A program made the position numbers and the translations under genes. Of a DNA stretch of 20,879 nucleotides, positions 1-8,081 are shown one piece after another (positions within the stretch are counted from its first letter, which is position 1; every line of letters starts with the position of its first letter). This DNA comes from JAJFTV01 sp036825755 (GTDB lineage: Bacteria; Chloroflexota; Anaerolineae; Anaerolineales; Anaerolineaceae), in contig DAISXR010000059.1 of NCBI GenBank assembly GCA_036825755.1, forward strand, positions 1-20,879. Reading direction: 5' to 3'. The notes under the pieces were generated by a model, which was not told where the DNA came from, searched no databases, and worked only from the letters and a program-made list of their open reading frames with translations.

Positions 1-95
1 CCGAATGACAATCGGCCTACCGTGTCCTTTCGTTTATTATCATACTAATGACACTTGAGGAAGGGTCTTCTCGCGTGTGAAATGTTACTCATTTG

Positions 96-180
96 TGTCA
101 TCTCGCAGTGAAGACGAAGTCTTCACGCAGAGATCCGCCCGAGAGTATGCAATCACGGTTCCCGGTATGGAAATGTTATT
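96..180 (+). repeat. TGTCAT-type element, left part (copy A)
   Basis: The stretch starts with TGTCATCTCGCAG and continues with AGATCCGCCCGAGAGTATGC up to GGAAATGTTATT. Apart from a short insert around GAAGACGAAGTCTTC (109-124), it matches the left part of the complete copy at 795-932. The match stops at 180, where DNA leading into the GIY-YIG gene begins, so this looks like the left half of an element split by, or carrying, that gene. The family is not one I can name. Confidence 0.7.
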
Positions 181-200
181 AGTCAATCTTTGGGAGGGTA

Positions 201-491
201 TTAGAACCATCCTTCACTGAGGTCCTCAAAGTGTGGATTTGCGTGACGGATTAATTCAAGCTTTCGGTCTCGATTCCACTTTTTGATTTCTTTTTCTCTG
301 GTGAGTGCAGCCGAAACATCATCGGTTTCTTCCATATAAACAAGACGGTCTATTCGGTAAGTTTTTGTAAAACCGTCTATCTTGTGATCTTTATGTTCGG
401 CGATCCGACGCATCAGGTTATTCGTTACTCCCACATACAAAGTACCGCTGCTGTTGGTCAGGATATAAACCCAGTATGCTTTATTGGTCAT
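201..491 (-). CDS. Small GIY-YIG nuclease-like protein
   Basis: A 96-residue single-domain protein of the short GIY-YIG (UPF0213/YhbQ-like) type. Visible family marks are the first strand WVYI (residues 7-10), the second strand LYVGVTNN (18-25), the basic pair RR (28-29), and the later REKEIKKW segment (65-72) that carries the metal-binding Glu and is followed by Asn73. The family cuts DNA with one Mg ion; the targets of the small stand-alone members are largely unknown. I start at the ATG at 491 because the longer reading frame adds 41 unalignable residues. No clear ribosome binding site precedes this ATG. The gene is embedded in repeat DNA, with TGTCAT-element pieces on both sides, which suggests that it moves with, or was captured by, that repeat. 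Fold assignment is firm; biological role is unknown. Confidence 0.85.
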   Translation of the reverse strand: MTNKAYWVYILTNSSGTLYVGVTNNLMRRIAEHKDHKIDGFTKTYRIDRLVYMEETDDVSAALTREKEIKKWNRDRKLELIRHANPHFEDLSEGWF

Positions 492-576
492 GTTGTGAAG
501 GGATGTGAGCAAGTATAGGTTACTTGATTGTAAATCAGAAAGGGTGATTGCGTGGGATCTGTCTGAGGCGAAGACA

Positions 577-674
577 TGCGAAGATCCGCACAAAAGCAAC
601 GGAAGGCGTTCCATATAAGGAAAACTGCGAAGATCCGCCCGAGGGCATGCAGTAGAGGTTCCAGATATGGAAAC
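577..674 (+). repeat. Imperfect tandem pair of 49-base units
   Basis: Two adjacent 49-base units (577-625 and 626-674) both begin TGCGAAGATCCGC. Both then end in closely similar GTTCCATATAAGG / GTTCCAGATATGG sequence followed by AAAC. The second unit merges into element copy B. The pair lies just upstream of the GIY-YIG gene and appears to be a local duplication of the inner part of the TGTCAT-type element. Confidence 0.6.
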
Positions 675-737
675 ATTGTGGATTGGTCCCCGGGCGGATT
701 TCTTCGCGCCAAAAAACCCTGGCGCTGCGAAATGACA
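626..737 (+). repeat. TGTCAT-type element, right part (copy B)
   Basis: It carries the same internal words as copies A and C: AGATCCGCCCGAG, a GGTTCC..ATATGGAAA segment, GGTCCCCGGGCGGATTTCT, and the right terminus CTGCGAAATGACA. The left terminus TGTCATCTCGCAG is missing. Together with copy A it can be read as one element of about 640 bases (96-737) whose inverted ends enclose the GIY-YIG gene. Confidence 0.65.
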
Positions 738-794
738 CTTGGGGAGTGTTTATCCGCATGAATGCGCAACGTGTCCCGCCAACAACATCTATTT

Positions 795-932
795 TGTCAT
801 CTCGCAGAGATCCGCCCGAGAGTATGCAATCACGGTTCCCGGTATGGAAATGTTATTGACCGGTCCCCGAGGCGGTCTTCCGCCAGCGGATTTCTCCGCG
901 ACCGAAAAACCCCCCTGGCGTTGCGAAATGAC
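795..932 (+). repeat. TGTCAT-type element, complete copy C
   Basis: About 138 bases run from TGTCATCTCGCAG to GTTGCGAAATGAC. The two ends are imperfect inverted repeats of each other. Inside lie AGATCCGCCCGAGAGTATGC, CGGTTCCCGGTATGG and a G/C-rich GGTCCCCGAGGCGG segment with nested short palindromes. There is no coding capacity; the reading frames that cross it are not gene-like. It resembles a small non-autonomous (MITE-like or REP-like) repeat. Confidence 0.7.
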
Positions 933-969
933 GGCTGAGAGATGATCCTGCAACGAGAATGAACCTGGC

Positions 970-1010
970 TATTTATAAAAAACAGGTTCTCACATGTGTG
1001 AGAACCTGTT
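970..1010 (-). terminator. Intrinsic terminator of glnS
   Basis: A 14-bp perfect stem (AACAGGTTCTCACA at 981-994, its complement at 997-1010) has only two bases at the centre. On the minus strand it is followed by a T-rich tract (complement of 973-982). It begins 18 bases after the glnS stop codon, a textbook position for Rho-independent termination. Confidence 0.9.
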
Positions 1011-1028
1011 GTACACAACATCATCCGG

Positions 1029-2729
1029 TTACGCCGGTTCGGTGTCCTTCTGTACCTGCTTGGCCCACGTATCACGCAGACCCACGGTGCGATTGAATAC
1101 CAGTTTGCCCGGCTGCGAGTCTTTTGAATCGGCCACAAAGTAGCCCTTGCGCATAAACTGGTAATTCATGCCGGGTTGGGCATCCCCTAGGCTGGGCTCC
1201 AGCTTGCAGTTTTTCAGCACGGTCAGCGACTGCGGATTGAGATTGACGATGAAATCCTGACCCTCTTCTACATCGTAGGGATTGGATTTGGTGAACAGGG
1301 TGTCGTACAGGCGCAAATCGGCATCCACCGCATGTTGGGCCGATACCCAGTGGATGGTCCCCTTGACGCGCCGTCCGTCAGGTGACATACCGCCGCGGGA
1401 TTCCGGATCATATGTGCAGTGAATTTCGGTGATCTCGCCGTTCTCATCCTTGACCACATCGGTGCAGGTAATGTAATAGGCATTCAGCAAGCGCACTTCA
1501 GCGCCGGGGGCCAGACGGAAATATTTCCGCGGAGGGTTCTCCATAAAGTCATCTTTTTCAATGAAGATGACTCTGCTGAAGGGCAACACGCGGGTTTCAG
1601 CGTTTCCTTCCTGCTGCGGATAGCGCGGAACCACAAATTCCTCGGTCTGGTTTTCGGGATAATTATCTATGACCACCCGCACGGGATCCAGCACGGCCAG
1701 GGCGCGTTGGGCGCGTTCTTCCAGATCCTGACGCAGCACATATTCCAGCAGGGCCAGATCGATCACGCTGTTGGCTTTGGCCACGCCCACCGCATCGCAG
1801 AACTTTTTGATGGCCTGGGGGGTATAACCGCGGCGGCGGAAACCGGAAAGGGTGGGCATGCGCGGATCATCCCAGCTATCCACATGGCCTTCATTGACCA
1901 GACGCAGCAGACGGCGTTTGCTCATCAGCGTGTAGGTCAGGTTCAGGCGGGCGAACTCGATCTGGCGCGGGTGATTGGTAAGACCGGCCATCTCGATGTA
2001 CTGGTCGTACAGGGGGCGGTGGTCCTCAAACTCCAGCGTGCAGATGGAATGGGTGACGCCTTCCAGTGCATCACACTGACCGTGCGCCCAGTCATACAGC
2101 GGGTAGATGCACCATTTGCTGCCCGTCCGCGGATGGTCGGCGTGCACAATGCGGTACATGATAGGGTCGCGCAGGTTCATATTGGGCGAGGTCATGTCGA
2201 TTTTTGCGCGCAGGACGCAGAACCCATCCGGGAACTCACCATTGCGCATGCGCTCGAACAAATCCAGGTTCTCTTCCACGGTGCGGGTGCGGTAGGGACT
2301 GTCTTTGCCTGGCTCGGTCAGTGATCCGCGATACTGGCGGATTTCTTCGACGCTGAGATCATCCACATAGGCGTTGCCGTCTTTGATGAGTTTGACGGCC
2401 AGTTCATATAGTTGATCGAAGTACCCGGAGGCGTGCAGGATATTGGACTCGTTCAGTTCATACCCCAGCCAGCGGATATCGGTTTCAATCGCGTCGATGT
2501 AAGCCTGGTCTTCGGTAACCGGGTTGGTATCATCATAGCGGAGGTTATAGGTGCCGCCATACTCAAGCGCCAGACCAAAATCAAGATGGATGGCCTTGGC
2601 ATGTCCAATGTGTAAATAGCCGTTCGGCTCGGGTGGAAAACGGGTCTGCATCCGACCGCCAAAACGGCTGGTTCGGAAGTCGTCCTCGATAATATCGCGG
2701 ATAAAGTTGCTGGCAGGGGTATCGGTCAT
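1029..2729 (-). CDS. glnS: Glutaminyl-tRNA synthetase
   Basis: Class I aminoacyl-tRNA synthetase that charges tRNA-Gln with glutamine in the cytoplasm using ATP. At 566 residues it is close to the usual bacterial GlnRS length. The N-terminal catalytic core has FPPEPNGYLHIGHAKA (residues 31-46) with the HIGH box at 40-43, then RYDDTNP (64-70). The second ATP-binding motif reads LMSKRRL (268-274), the KMSKS equivalent. The following segment WDDPRMPTLSGFRRRG (286-301) is characteristic of GlnRS rather than bacterial GluRS. The remaining 265 or so residues form the beta-barrel anticodon-binding domain. The start at 2729 is preceded by GGAGC about 6 bases upstream. It is monocistronic as seen, with its own terminator. 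Presence of GlnRS implies direct charging rather than only the GatCAB amidotransferase route. Confidence 0.97.
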   Translation of the reverse strand: MTDTPASNFIRDIIEDDFRTSRFGGRMQTRFPPEPNGYLHIGHAKAIHLDFGLALEYGGTYNLRYDDTNPVTEDQAYIDAIETDIRWLGYELNESNILHASGYFDQLYELAVKLIKDGNAYVDDLSVEEIRQYRGSLTEPGKDSPYRTRTVEENLDLFERMRNGEFPDGFCVLRAKIDMTSPNMNLRDPIMYRIVHADHPRTGSKWCIYPLYDWAHGQCDALEGVTHSICTLEFEDHRPLYDQYIEMAGLTNHPRQIEFARLNLTYTLMSKRRLLRLVNEGHVDSWDDPRMPTLSGFRRRGYTPQAIKKFCDAVGVAKANSVIDLALLEYVLRQDLEERAQRALAVLDPVRVVIDNYPENQTEEFVVPRYPQQEGNAETRVLPFSRVIFIEKDDFMENPPRKYFRLAPGAEVRLLNAYYITCTDVVKDENGEITEIHCTYDPESRGGMSPDGRRVKGTIHWVSAQHAVDADLRLYDTLFTKSNPYDVEEGQDFIVNLNPQSLTVLKNCKLEPSLGDAQPGMNYQFMRKGYFVADSKDSQPGKLVFNRTVGLRDTWAKQVQKDTEPA

Positions 2730-2950
2730 TCAAAGCTCCAAAAATTGATTGGGTCTATTTTAACCGAGAATGAGAAAGCAGGGGACGACTGGTTTGGATA
2801 AGAATACGCAGAAACCGATGAATGCCGTTGACGCCAGTCAGAATTGATCGGCTCACAGGGTGTTATAACCCCCTTCCGGGGAGGAATGATAGAAACTTTT
2901 AGGCTCAAGGAGTCACGGCTCGGCTAAGCAGAACCCGTGTTCAGGTGGTT

Positions 2951-3880
2951 TCAGGAACCGATAAACTCGTTTACCTCATTAAGAGTGGGAAAGGATGTTT
3001 GCGTTCCCGGTTTTGTCACCGAAAGGGCTGCTACCTGGTTGGCAAAGCGGATAGCCGCCGGCATATCCTTTCCCTGTACCAGCGCGTAGGCCAGGCTGCC
3101 GATAAAGGCGTCGCCGGAGCCGGTGGTATCCACCGCGTTCACTTTGGGCGGGCTGAAATGCTGCTCTTCATGGCCGTCCCACAGCAGTGCGCCGGATGCG
3201 CCCAACGTGACAATTACTGTTTGTGCGCCCATTTCCTTCAGTCTGTGGGCGGCGTCCGAAGCGCCGTTCAGCCCGCTCACCGATAAACCGGTCAGCAGTT
3301 CAGCCTCGGTTTCATTGGGCACCACGATATCAGCCAGCTCAATCATCCGCGCGGGCACACTGCGGGCAGGGGCCGGGTTGAAAATGATGCGCACACCGGC
3401 GGCATGAGCAATTTCAAACGCCCGCAGAATAGCTTCATCCTGGATCTCAAGCTGGCAGATCAGCACCTTGGCCTGCCGGATCAGATCGGCGGCCTGCTCT
3501 ACTTCGGCGGCGGAGAGCGTCATATTGGCGCCGGGGACGATGATCACCAGGTTGCGGCCTTCTTCATCAACGGTGATGGGGGCTACCCCCGATGCCAGAG
3601 TCTGGTCTTCAAACACGCGGGCGTAAACCCCGTTATCCTCAAAATTCTTCCGCACCATACCGCCAAAAGAATCTCTGCCCACCTTGCAAACCATGGCCAC
3701 GCTGGCTCCCAGACGGGCGCCCGTGACAGCCTGGTTGGCGCCCTTTCCGCCAAAGCCCATGCTGAACGAGGTGCCGGCCAGGGTCTCTCCCATTTTTGGC
3801 AGACGTGAAATACGGGTGATCATATCGATCATATTGCTTCCAACCACAACAATGTCAAAAGAATCATTTTGAGCGAGCAT
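2951..3880 (-). CDS. rbsK: Ribokinase (PfkB family)
   Basis: Cytoplasmic sugar kinase that phosphorylates ribose to ribose-5-phosphate with ATP. Length is 309 residues, normal for the family. The substrate-binding region has GETLAGTSFSMGFGGKGANQAV (residues 31-52, motif positions only); GGKGANQ at 44-50 is the ribokinase hallmark. The mid-region NPAPAR (168-173) and VPNETEA (187-193) are also typical of RbsK. The C-terminal PfkB signature DTTGSGDAF (251-259) carries the catalytic base Asp257 in the anion hole. The start at 3880 has a good AGGAG six or seven bases upstream. It diverges from the nucleoside importer operon across a 325-base shared control region, suggesting a joint role in nucleoside or pentose use. 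The substrate could be another pentose or a nucleoside, but the motifs favour ribose. Confidence 0.93.
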   Translation of the reverse strand: MLAQNDSFDIVVVGSNMIDMITRISRLPKMGETLAGTSFSMGFGGKGANQAVTGARLGASVAMVCKVGRDSFGGMVRKNFEDNGVYARVFEDQTLASGVAPITVDEEGRNLVIIVPGANMTLSAAEVEQAADLIRQAKVLICQLEIQDEAILRAFEIAHAAGVRIIFNPAPARSVPARMIELADIVVPNETEAELLTGLSVSGLNGASDAAHRLKEMGAQTVIVTLGASGALLWDGHEEQHFSPPKVNAVDTTGSGDAFIGSLAYALVQGKDMPAAIRFANQVAALSVTKPGTQTSFPTLNEVNEFIGS

Positions 3881-4205
3881 GCGTAACTCCTGGGAATGGT
3901 GCGTATTCAGAAGGAAAAAGTGTTATTTTCTTCCCAATTTTACCGTAATTTACGTTCTGATTGTCTAACAATTGACCATCTTCCTGTACCAGTGAGGGAA
4001 CATCTGCTATAATTGATGCGATTCAGTTTTCAGGCAATTTGATAATATTGAGTTGTGTTGAGCATCTTCGTTCACGTATTATCGTATTGATCAACCCTGT
4101 CAGTACCTGAATCATCCGAAAGGAACCTGTACCAAAACGAACCAGTCTTTCCCTCCAACCGTTACCGAATCGATCATATAGATTTATTGTCTAAGGAGCA
4201 AGAAA
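3881..4205. promoter_or_regulatory. Divergent control region, rbsK / nucleoside importer
   Basis: This AT-rich 325-base spacer separates two divergent genes and holds no gene. A 13-base palindrome ATTGTCTAACAAT lies at 3960-3972. Its left nine bases, ATTGTCTAA, recur at 4186-4194 overlapping the importer ribosome binding site, so the word is a candidate operator. CGTAATTTACG, an 11-base palindrome, lies just to the left at about 3944-3954, closer to rbsK. In the importer leader, GATAATA (4041-4047) can pair with TATTATC (4077-4083). No known riboswitch consensus was recognised. Confidence 0.5.
4005..4013 (+). promoter_or_regulatory. Extended -10 promoter of the importer operon
   Basis: TGCTATAAT matches the extended -10 form (TGnTATAAT) exactly. 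No good -35 box sits 17 bases upstream (TGTACC at 3985-3990), which extended -10 promoters tolerate. Initiation near 4020 would leave a leader of roughly 185 bases before the lipoprotein gene, unusually long and room for post-initiation control. Confidence 0.6.
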
Positions 4206-5273
4206 ATGAAAAGGCGTTTGTTGTATGTATTGTGTATCATTGCCATACTCGCAACTTCTTTGACCGCTTGCAAACCCGCAGCCGCTACAGAAGAAGCCGC
4301 CAAAAAGGCCAGTGTGGTACTGATCACGCCCAACCCCCTGGGCGATCGTTCCTTCATTGACGCTGCTGCTCGCGGCCGCGAAGAATTCATGAAGGCCTAC
4401 CCGGATGTGACCTTTGATCTCATTGAGACCAACGGTGTGGCCGAACATGAAGCAGCCCTGCGCAACGCCATTGCCAAAGGCTATGACATGATCATCGGCC
4501 TGGCAATCGACTCTGAGCTGATGTTCAACCTGTGCGAAGAGTTCCCGGATCAGCATTTTGGTTCAGCATCCGAAATTTTTGCGGATGAGCTGCCCGCCAA
4601 CATGGCTGGCTATGTCATCAACGTGCATGAATCCAGCTTCCTGGTGGGTGTCATTGTGGGTTCCCTGACCGAGACCAAAATCGTCGGCGCAGTGCTGGGC
4701 GGCGATTCACCGGGCATCAACCAGTTCTTCTACGGCTACAAACAGGGCGTTCTGGCAGTCTGCCCCGATTGCACCGTTCTGTCGAGCTACCTTGGTTTCG
4801 ATTTCTCCAACCCCACCCTGGGTCTGGAATCGGCTCTGGCCCAGTATGATCAGGGCGCCGATATCATCTACCAGGTTGCCGGCCGCTCCGGTGAGGGCGT
4901 TCTGCAGGCAGCGAATGACCGCGATCTGTATGCCATCGGCGTTGACTCCAACCAGGATGACACCTATCCCGGCCATGTGATCGTCTCCTCGATCAAAGCC
5001 ACCAACACCACCACCTACAAACTGGCCGAAATGGCAGTAACTGGTTTCCAGCAGGGCTTCCACTCCATCGGTCTGTCTGACGGCGGCGCTGGCCTATCCT
5101 GGGACATCAACAACTCCACCACCTTCGCTGACAACGGCCCCGCAGAAATGACCGCCAAGCTGCCCGATATCAAGAAACTGGTCGAAGATTACCGCACCAA
5201 GATCCTGAATGGCGAGCTGAAAGTCTGCGATGCCCTGAACGAAGATCCCGCTATCTGCGATCCGTTGAAATAG
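4206..5273 (+). CDS. BMP family nucleoside-binding lipoprotein (PnrA-like)
   Basis: Substrate-binding protein of a nucleoside ABC importer, anchored outside the membrane by a lipid. The 355-residue length fits the BMP family. Residues 1-22 are a lipoprotein signal: basic start MKRRLL, hydrophobic core, and lipobox LTAC with Cys22 as the lipidated residue. A short Ala/Glu/Lys linker leads to the mature domain. LGDRSFIDAAARG (45-57) is the family segment that forms part of the ligand pocket, and IGVDSNQDDTYPG is the typical late BMP motif. AAGGAG lies seven bases before the ATG. It heads the operon and is followed by a hairpin, then by ATPase and two permease genes. By family knowledge (Treponema PnrA, Bacillus YufN) the ligand is probably a purine or pyrimidine nucleoside; the nearby phosphorylase supports this, but ligand identity is inferred. 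Confidence 0.92.
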   Translation: MKRRLLYVLCIIAILATSLTACKPAAATEEAAKKASVVLITPNPLGDRSFIDAAARGREEFMKAYPDVTFDLIETNGVAEHEAALRNAIAKGYDMIIGLAIDSELMFNLCEEFPDQHFGSASEIFADELPANMAGYVINVHESSFLVGVIVGSLTETKIVGAVLGGDSPGINQFFYGYKQGVLAVCPDCTVLSSYLGFDFSNPTLGLESALAQYDQGADIIYQVAGRSGEGVLQAANDRDLYAIGVDSNQDDTYPGHVIVSSIKATNTTTYKLAEMAVTGFQQGFHSIGLSDGGAGLSWDINNSTTFADNGPAEMTAKLPDIKKLVEDYRTKILNGELKVCDALNEDPAICDPLK

Positions 5274-5310
5274 CTTTACTCATAACCACTGTAACAAATC
5301 AATAAGTATG

Positions 5311-5352
5311 AAACCGGCCTGGGTTGGGTGAAAATCTCACCAGGCCGGTTTT
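5311..5352 (+). terminator. Intercistronic hairpin after the binding-protein gene
   Basis: The 12-bp stem AAACCGGCCTGG (5311-5322) pairs with CCAGGCCGGTTT (5340-5351). The loop contains a smaller GTGA/TCAC-type pairing, and four T follow. It lies 38 bases after the lipoprotein stop and directly before the ATPase ribosome binding site GAGG. This position is typical of a partial terminator or mRNA-stabilising structure that gives more binding protein than ATPase or permease. Confidence 0.75.
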
Positions 5353-5363
5353 GAGGATAGACC

Positions 5364-6932
5364 ATGACGATTGCTCTTGAAATGAAGGGAATCAACAAAT
5401 ACTTCTCGTCAACGGAAGTAATGGCCAACAACAATGTTGACTTTTCCGTGGAAGAAGGCGAGATCCACGCGCTGGTGGGTGAAAACGGAGCCGGTAAAAC
5501 GACCCTGATGAACATCCTCTATGGTCTGCAGAAGATGGACAGCGGTGAAATTATTCTTCACGGCGAAAAGGTCAACATCGGTCATCCGGATGATGCCATT
5601 CGCCTGGGAATTGGTATGGTGCATCAGCATTTTAAACTGGTGCCATCTTTCACCATTGCCCAAAATGTGATGCTGGGAATTGAGCCCAACAAAGCCGGTT
5701 TTCTGAATCAGCGCAGTGAAAATGAAGCGGTACGAAAATTGGGCGAATCGTTTGGCCTGCCGGTTGACCCCAAAGCCAAAATCCGCGATTTACCGGTGGG
5801 GATGCAGCAGCGGGTGGAGATCCTCAAAACCCTGCAGCGGCACGCCAAGTTGTTGATTCTGGATGAGCCGACAGCAGTGTTGACCCCCCAGGAAGTAAAA
5901 GAATTTTTGCAGGTAGTTCGTCGTATTGCCTCCAACGGTTGTACGGTGCTGTTTATCACCCACAAACTGATTGAGGTGATGGACGTGGCCGACCGTGTGA
6001 GCGTGATGCGCGGCGGAAAAATGATTGGAACCCGGAATGTGAAGGAAACCAGCATCCCTGAAATGGCCCGCATGATGGTTGGCCGCGAGGTGCTGTTCCG
6101 GATACAGAAAAAGGATGTCCAACCTGGTAAGGTTGTATTTGAAGCCAAAGACCTGTCTGTGACCAGCGAAGCCGGTGTGCCGGCCGTGGTAAAAGCCTGC
6201 TTTAACGTACGCGAAGGCGAAGTCTACGGTGTTGCCGGTGTGAGCGGTAACGGGCAGACTGAAATGGTGGAAGCCATCACAGGCATGCGCTCAGTGGATT
6301 ACGGTTCCATCCATCTGCTGGGAAAAGACATCACAGCTACCGGTGTGAAGGAAAGGCGTGAGGAGGGGATGGCTCATATCCCTGAAGACCGTATCAATGT
6401 AGGTTTGAATATGGCCACCACGCTGGATGAAAACATCATCGTGAACAATTATCGTAAATCCGAGTTTCAGAAATTTGGATTTATGTTGAAAGACGCCATC
6501 CAGGCTTTTGCAGCGAATATCATCAAGCTGTTCAATATTTATGGAACGGTCCCCGGGGGCGGCGTATCCAATTTGTCGGGCGGTAACATGCAGAAAGTGG
6601 TCATTGGGCGTGAGCTTTCAGGCCATCCCAAGTTCATTATTGCCAATCAGCCCACACGCGGGTTGGATGTAGGCAGTATTGAATTTGTGCATCAAACGCT
6701 GCTCAAAGCCCGTGAAGAAGGCGCCGCCGTGCTGCTGGTATCGGTGGAACTGGAAGAGATCATGTCGCTCAGTGACCGGATTGGGGTGTTGTACCGCGGC
6801 GAAATTGTTGGCGAACTGGATGCCAGAACCACAACCGAAGAAGAAATCGGCATCCTGATGGCCGGCGGTTCACTGGAAGCAACCAAGGCGGTCAAACCGG
6901 ATTGCACACCAGAAGAGACGGCTCAGGTTTAA
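5364..6932 (+). CDS. Nucleoside ABC importer, double ATPase subunit
   Basis: Cytoplasmic energy-coupling subunit with two fused ABC domains, 522 residues, in the Carbohydrate Uptake Transporter 2 / nucleoside (NupA, YufO) class. First domain: Walker A GENGAGKTT (39-47), Q-loop near HQHF (87-90), signature VGMQQR (145-150), Walker B LLILDEPT (163-170), H-loop His200. Second domain: Walker A is degenerate, GVSGNGQTE (292-300), lacking the GKT/S core. Its signature LSGGNMQ (404-410) is canonical, and its Walker B reads FIIANQPTRGLD (424-435), with Asn-Gln in place of Asp-Glu. One active and one degenerate site is normal for this family, so this is not damage. GAGG lies seven bases before the ATG. 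It couples to the two permeases downstream. Substrate is inferred from the binding protein. Confidence 0.95.
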   Translation: MTIALEMKGINKYFSSTEVMANNNVDFSVEEGEIHALVGENGAGKTTLMNILYGLQKMDSGEIILHGEKVNIGHPDDAIRLGIGMVHQHFKLVPSFTIAQNVMLGIEPNKAGFLNQRSENEAVRKLGESFGLPVDPKAKIRDLPVGMQQRVEILKTLQRHAKLLILDEPTAVLTPQEVKEFLQVVRRIASNGCTVLFITHKLIEVMDVADRVSVMRGGKMIGTRNVKETSIPEMARMMVGREVLFRIQKKDVQPGKVVFEAKDLSVTSEAGVPAVVKACFNVREGEVYGVAGVSGNGQTEMVEAITGMRSVDYGSIHLLGKDITATGVKERREEGMAHIPEDRINVGLNMATTLDENIIVNNYRKSEFQKFGFMLKDAIQAFAANIIKLFNIYGTVPGGGVSNLSGGNMQKVVIGRELSGHPKFIIANQPTRGLDVGSIEFVHQTLLKAREEGAAVLLVSVELEEIMSLSDRIGVLYRGEIVGELDARTTTEEEIGILMAGGSLEATKAVKPDCTPEETAQV

Positions 6933-6962
6933 TGCCGGAGAGACACAGAAATTGAGGTTTTG

Positions 6963-8081
6963 ATGCAAAAAGAACGTCGAAATCAACTGGTAAATTCACT
7001 GCTTGTTCCCGTCCTGGCCGTCATCACCGGGTTAATCTTTGCTGCCCTGCTGATTTTGTTTACCGATGTACCTCCATTGAAAGCACTCGGAGAACTGGCA
7101 TCGGCGGCTTTTGGATGCCGGTCTATCACAAGCTGTAACTTTCTCACCACGCTGGAACGGGCCACTCCGCTGATACTGACCGGTCTGGGCGCGGTAGTGG
7201 CATTTCGCTCCGGCATGTTCAGCATCGGCCAGGAAGGCCAATTGCTGATGGGCGCGGTGACGGCTGCCTATCTGGGCTATGCCACGCATCTGCCCGTGGT
7301 GATCCATCCTATTTTCATCATCCTCTGCTCCATGGCAGCCGGTGGTTTATACGGTTGGGTGCCTGGGGTGCTGAAGGTAAAACTGGGTGTCAATGAGGTA
7401 ATCACCACCATTGTGATGAACACCATCGCCACCCTGGTGATGGAATACCTGGTGAACTTCCCCATGCGCGGTGATCCCAGCGCAACGGCCCATTCACCGG
7501 TGATTGACCTGACCGCCCAGCTTCCGGCCTTTTTACCTGGCTCCAAATGGGGCATCGGGTTTGTCATCGCGCTGGTTATGGCGGTGGTAGTTTACTTCTT
7601 CCTGTGGCGATCTTCATCCGGGTATGAACAGCGTATGGCCGGCACGGCCCCGCTGTTTGCCAAATTTGGCGGGATGAAAAATGATAAAATCGCCATCCGC
7701 GGCATGATCATCAGCGGCGCCATCTGCGGTCTGGCGGGCGCCATTGAAATTCTGGGTGTCAACCGGCGTATCATGACCGGTTACTCAACCGGCCTGGGTT
7801 TCGATGGTTTGAGCGTGGCCATCCTCGGACAAACACACCCCCTGGGCGTGGTGATTGTGGCCATCATTTTTGCCGGTCTGCGTCTGGGTGCTCAACTGGG
7901 GCTCCAACTCTCCTTCGGCATCCCCCGCGAACTCGGCGGAAGCGTGATCGCTATCATGATCCTGTTTGTAGCGGCCGGCAAACTGTATCTGGGTTTGATC
8001 AATCTGGTTCGGAAATGGAGGGATGGGCGGCAAAAGCCTGGCGACATTGTTCCGACCAACCCGGGTGGAGGTAAGGCCTGA
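6963..8081 (+). CDS. Nucleoside ABC importer permease 1
   Basis: Membrane subunit of the BPD_transp_2 family, 372 residues, with about eight to ten hydrophobic segments. Family segments include LERATPLILTGLGAVVAFRS followed by GMFSIGQEGQLLMGAV, which is the conserved pore-lining region. GVNEVITTIVMN (from about residue 141) is the loop that contacts the ATPase, and GGMKNDKIAIRGMIISGA is also characteristic. I choose the ATG at 6963, five bases after GAGG (6954-6957). The TTG at 6960 in the same frame is too close to that site. The stop codon overlaps the next start as TGATG, so both permeases are probably translated in a coupled way. It resembles YufP/PnrC types; the orthologue name is not certain. 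Confidence 0.93.
   Translation: MQKERRNQLVNSLLVPVLAVITGLIFAALLILFTDVPPLKALGELASAAFGCRSITSCNFLTTLERATPLILTGLGAVVAFRSGMFSIGQEGQLLMGAVTAAYLGYATHLPVVIHPIFIILCSMAAGGLYGWVPGVLKVKLGVNEVITTIVMNTIATLVMEYLVNFPMRGDPSATAHSPVIDLTAQLPAFLPGSKWGIGFVIALVMAVVVYFFLWRSSSGYEQRMAGTAPLFAKFGGMKNDKIAIRGMIISGAICGLAGAIEILGVNRRIMTGYSTGLGFDGLSVAILGQTHPLGVVIVAIIFAGLRLGAQLGLQLSFGIPRELGGSVIAIMILFVAAGKLYLGLINLVRKWRDGRQKPGDIVPTNPGGGKA

Noticed and set aside
576..945. Small plus-strand open frames in the 5' repeat region
   Set aside because: They consist of TGTCAT-type repeat sequence and show no protein-like composition or ribosome binding sites.
1419..2324. 301-codon open frame on the plus strand
   Set aside because: It is antisense to the well-supported glnS gene, has no ribosome binding site and no recognisable domain, and is a by-product of glnS codon bias.
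2730..2950. tRNA or small gene between glnS and rbsK
   Set aside because: No cloverleaf or coding signal was found; only a weak CCCC/GGGG mini-hairpin near 2872-2885 is visible, too weak to call a terminator.
4020..4205. Purine riboswitch ahead of the nucleoside importer
   Set aside because: The conserved loop sequences of the purine aptamer are absent, although the leader is long enough.
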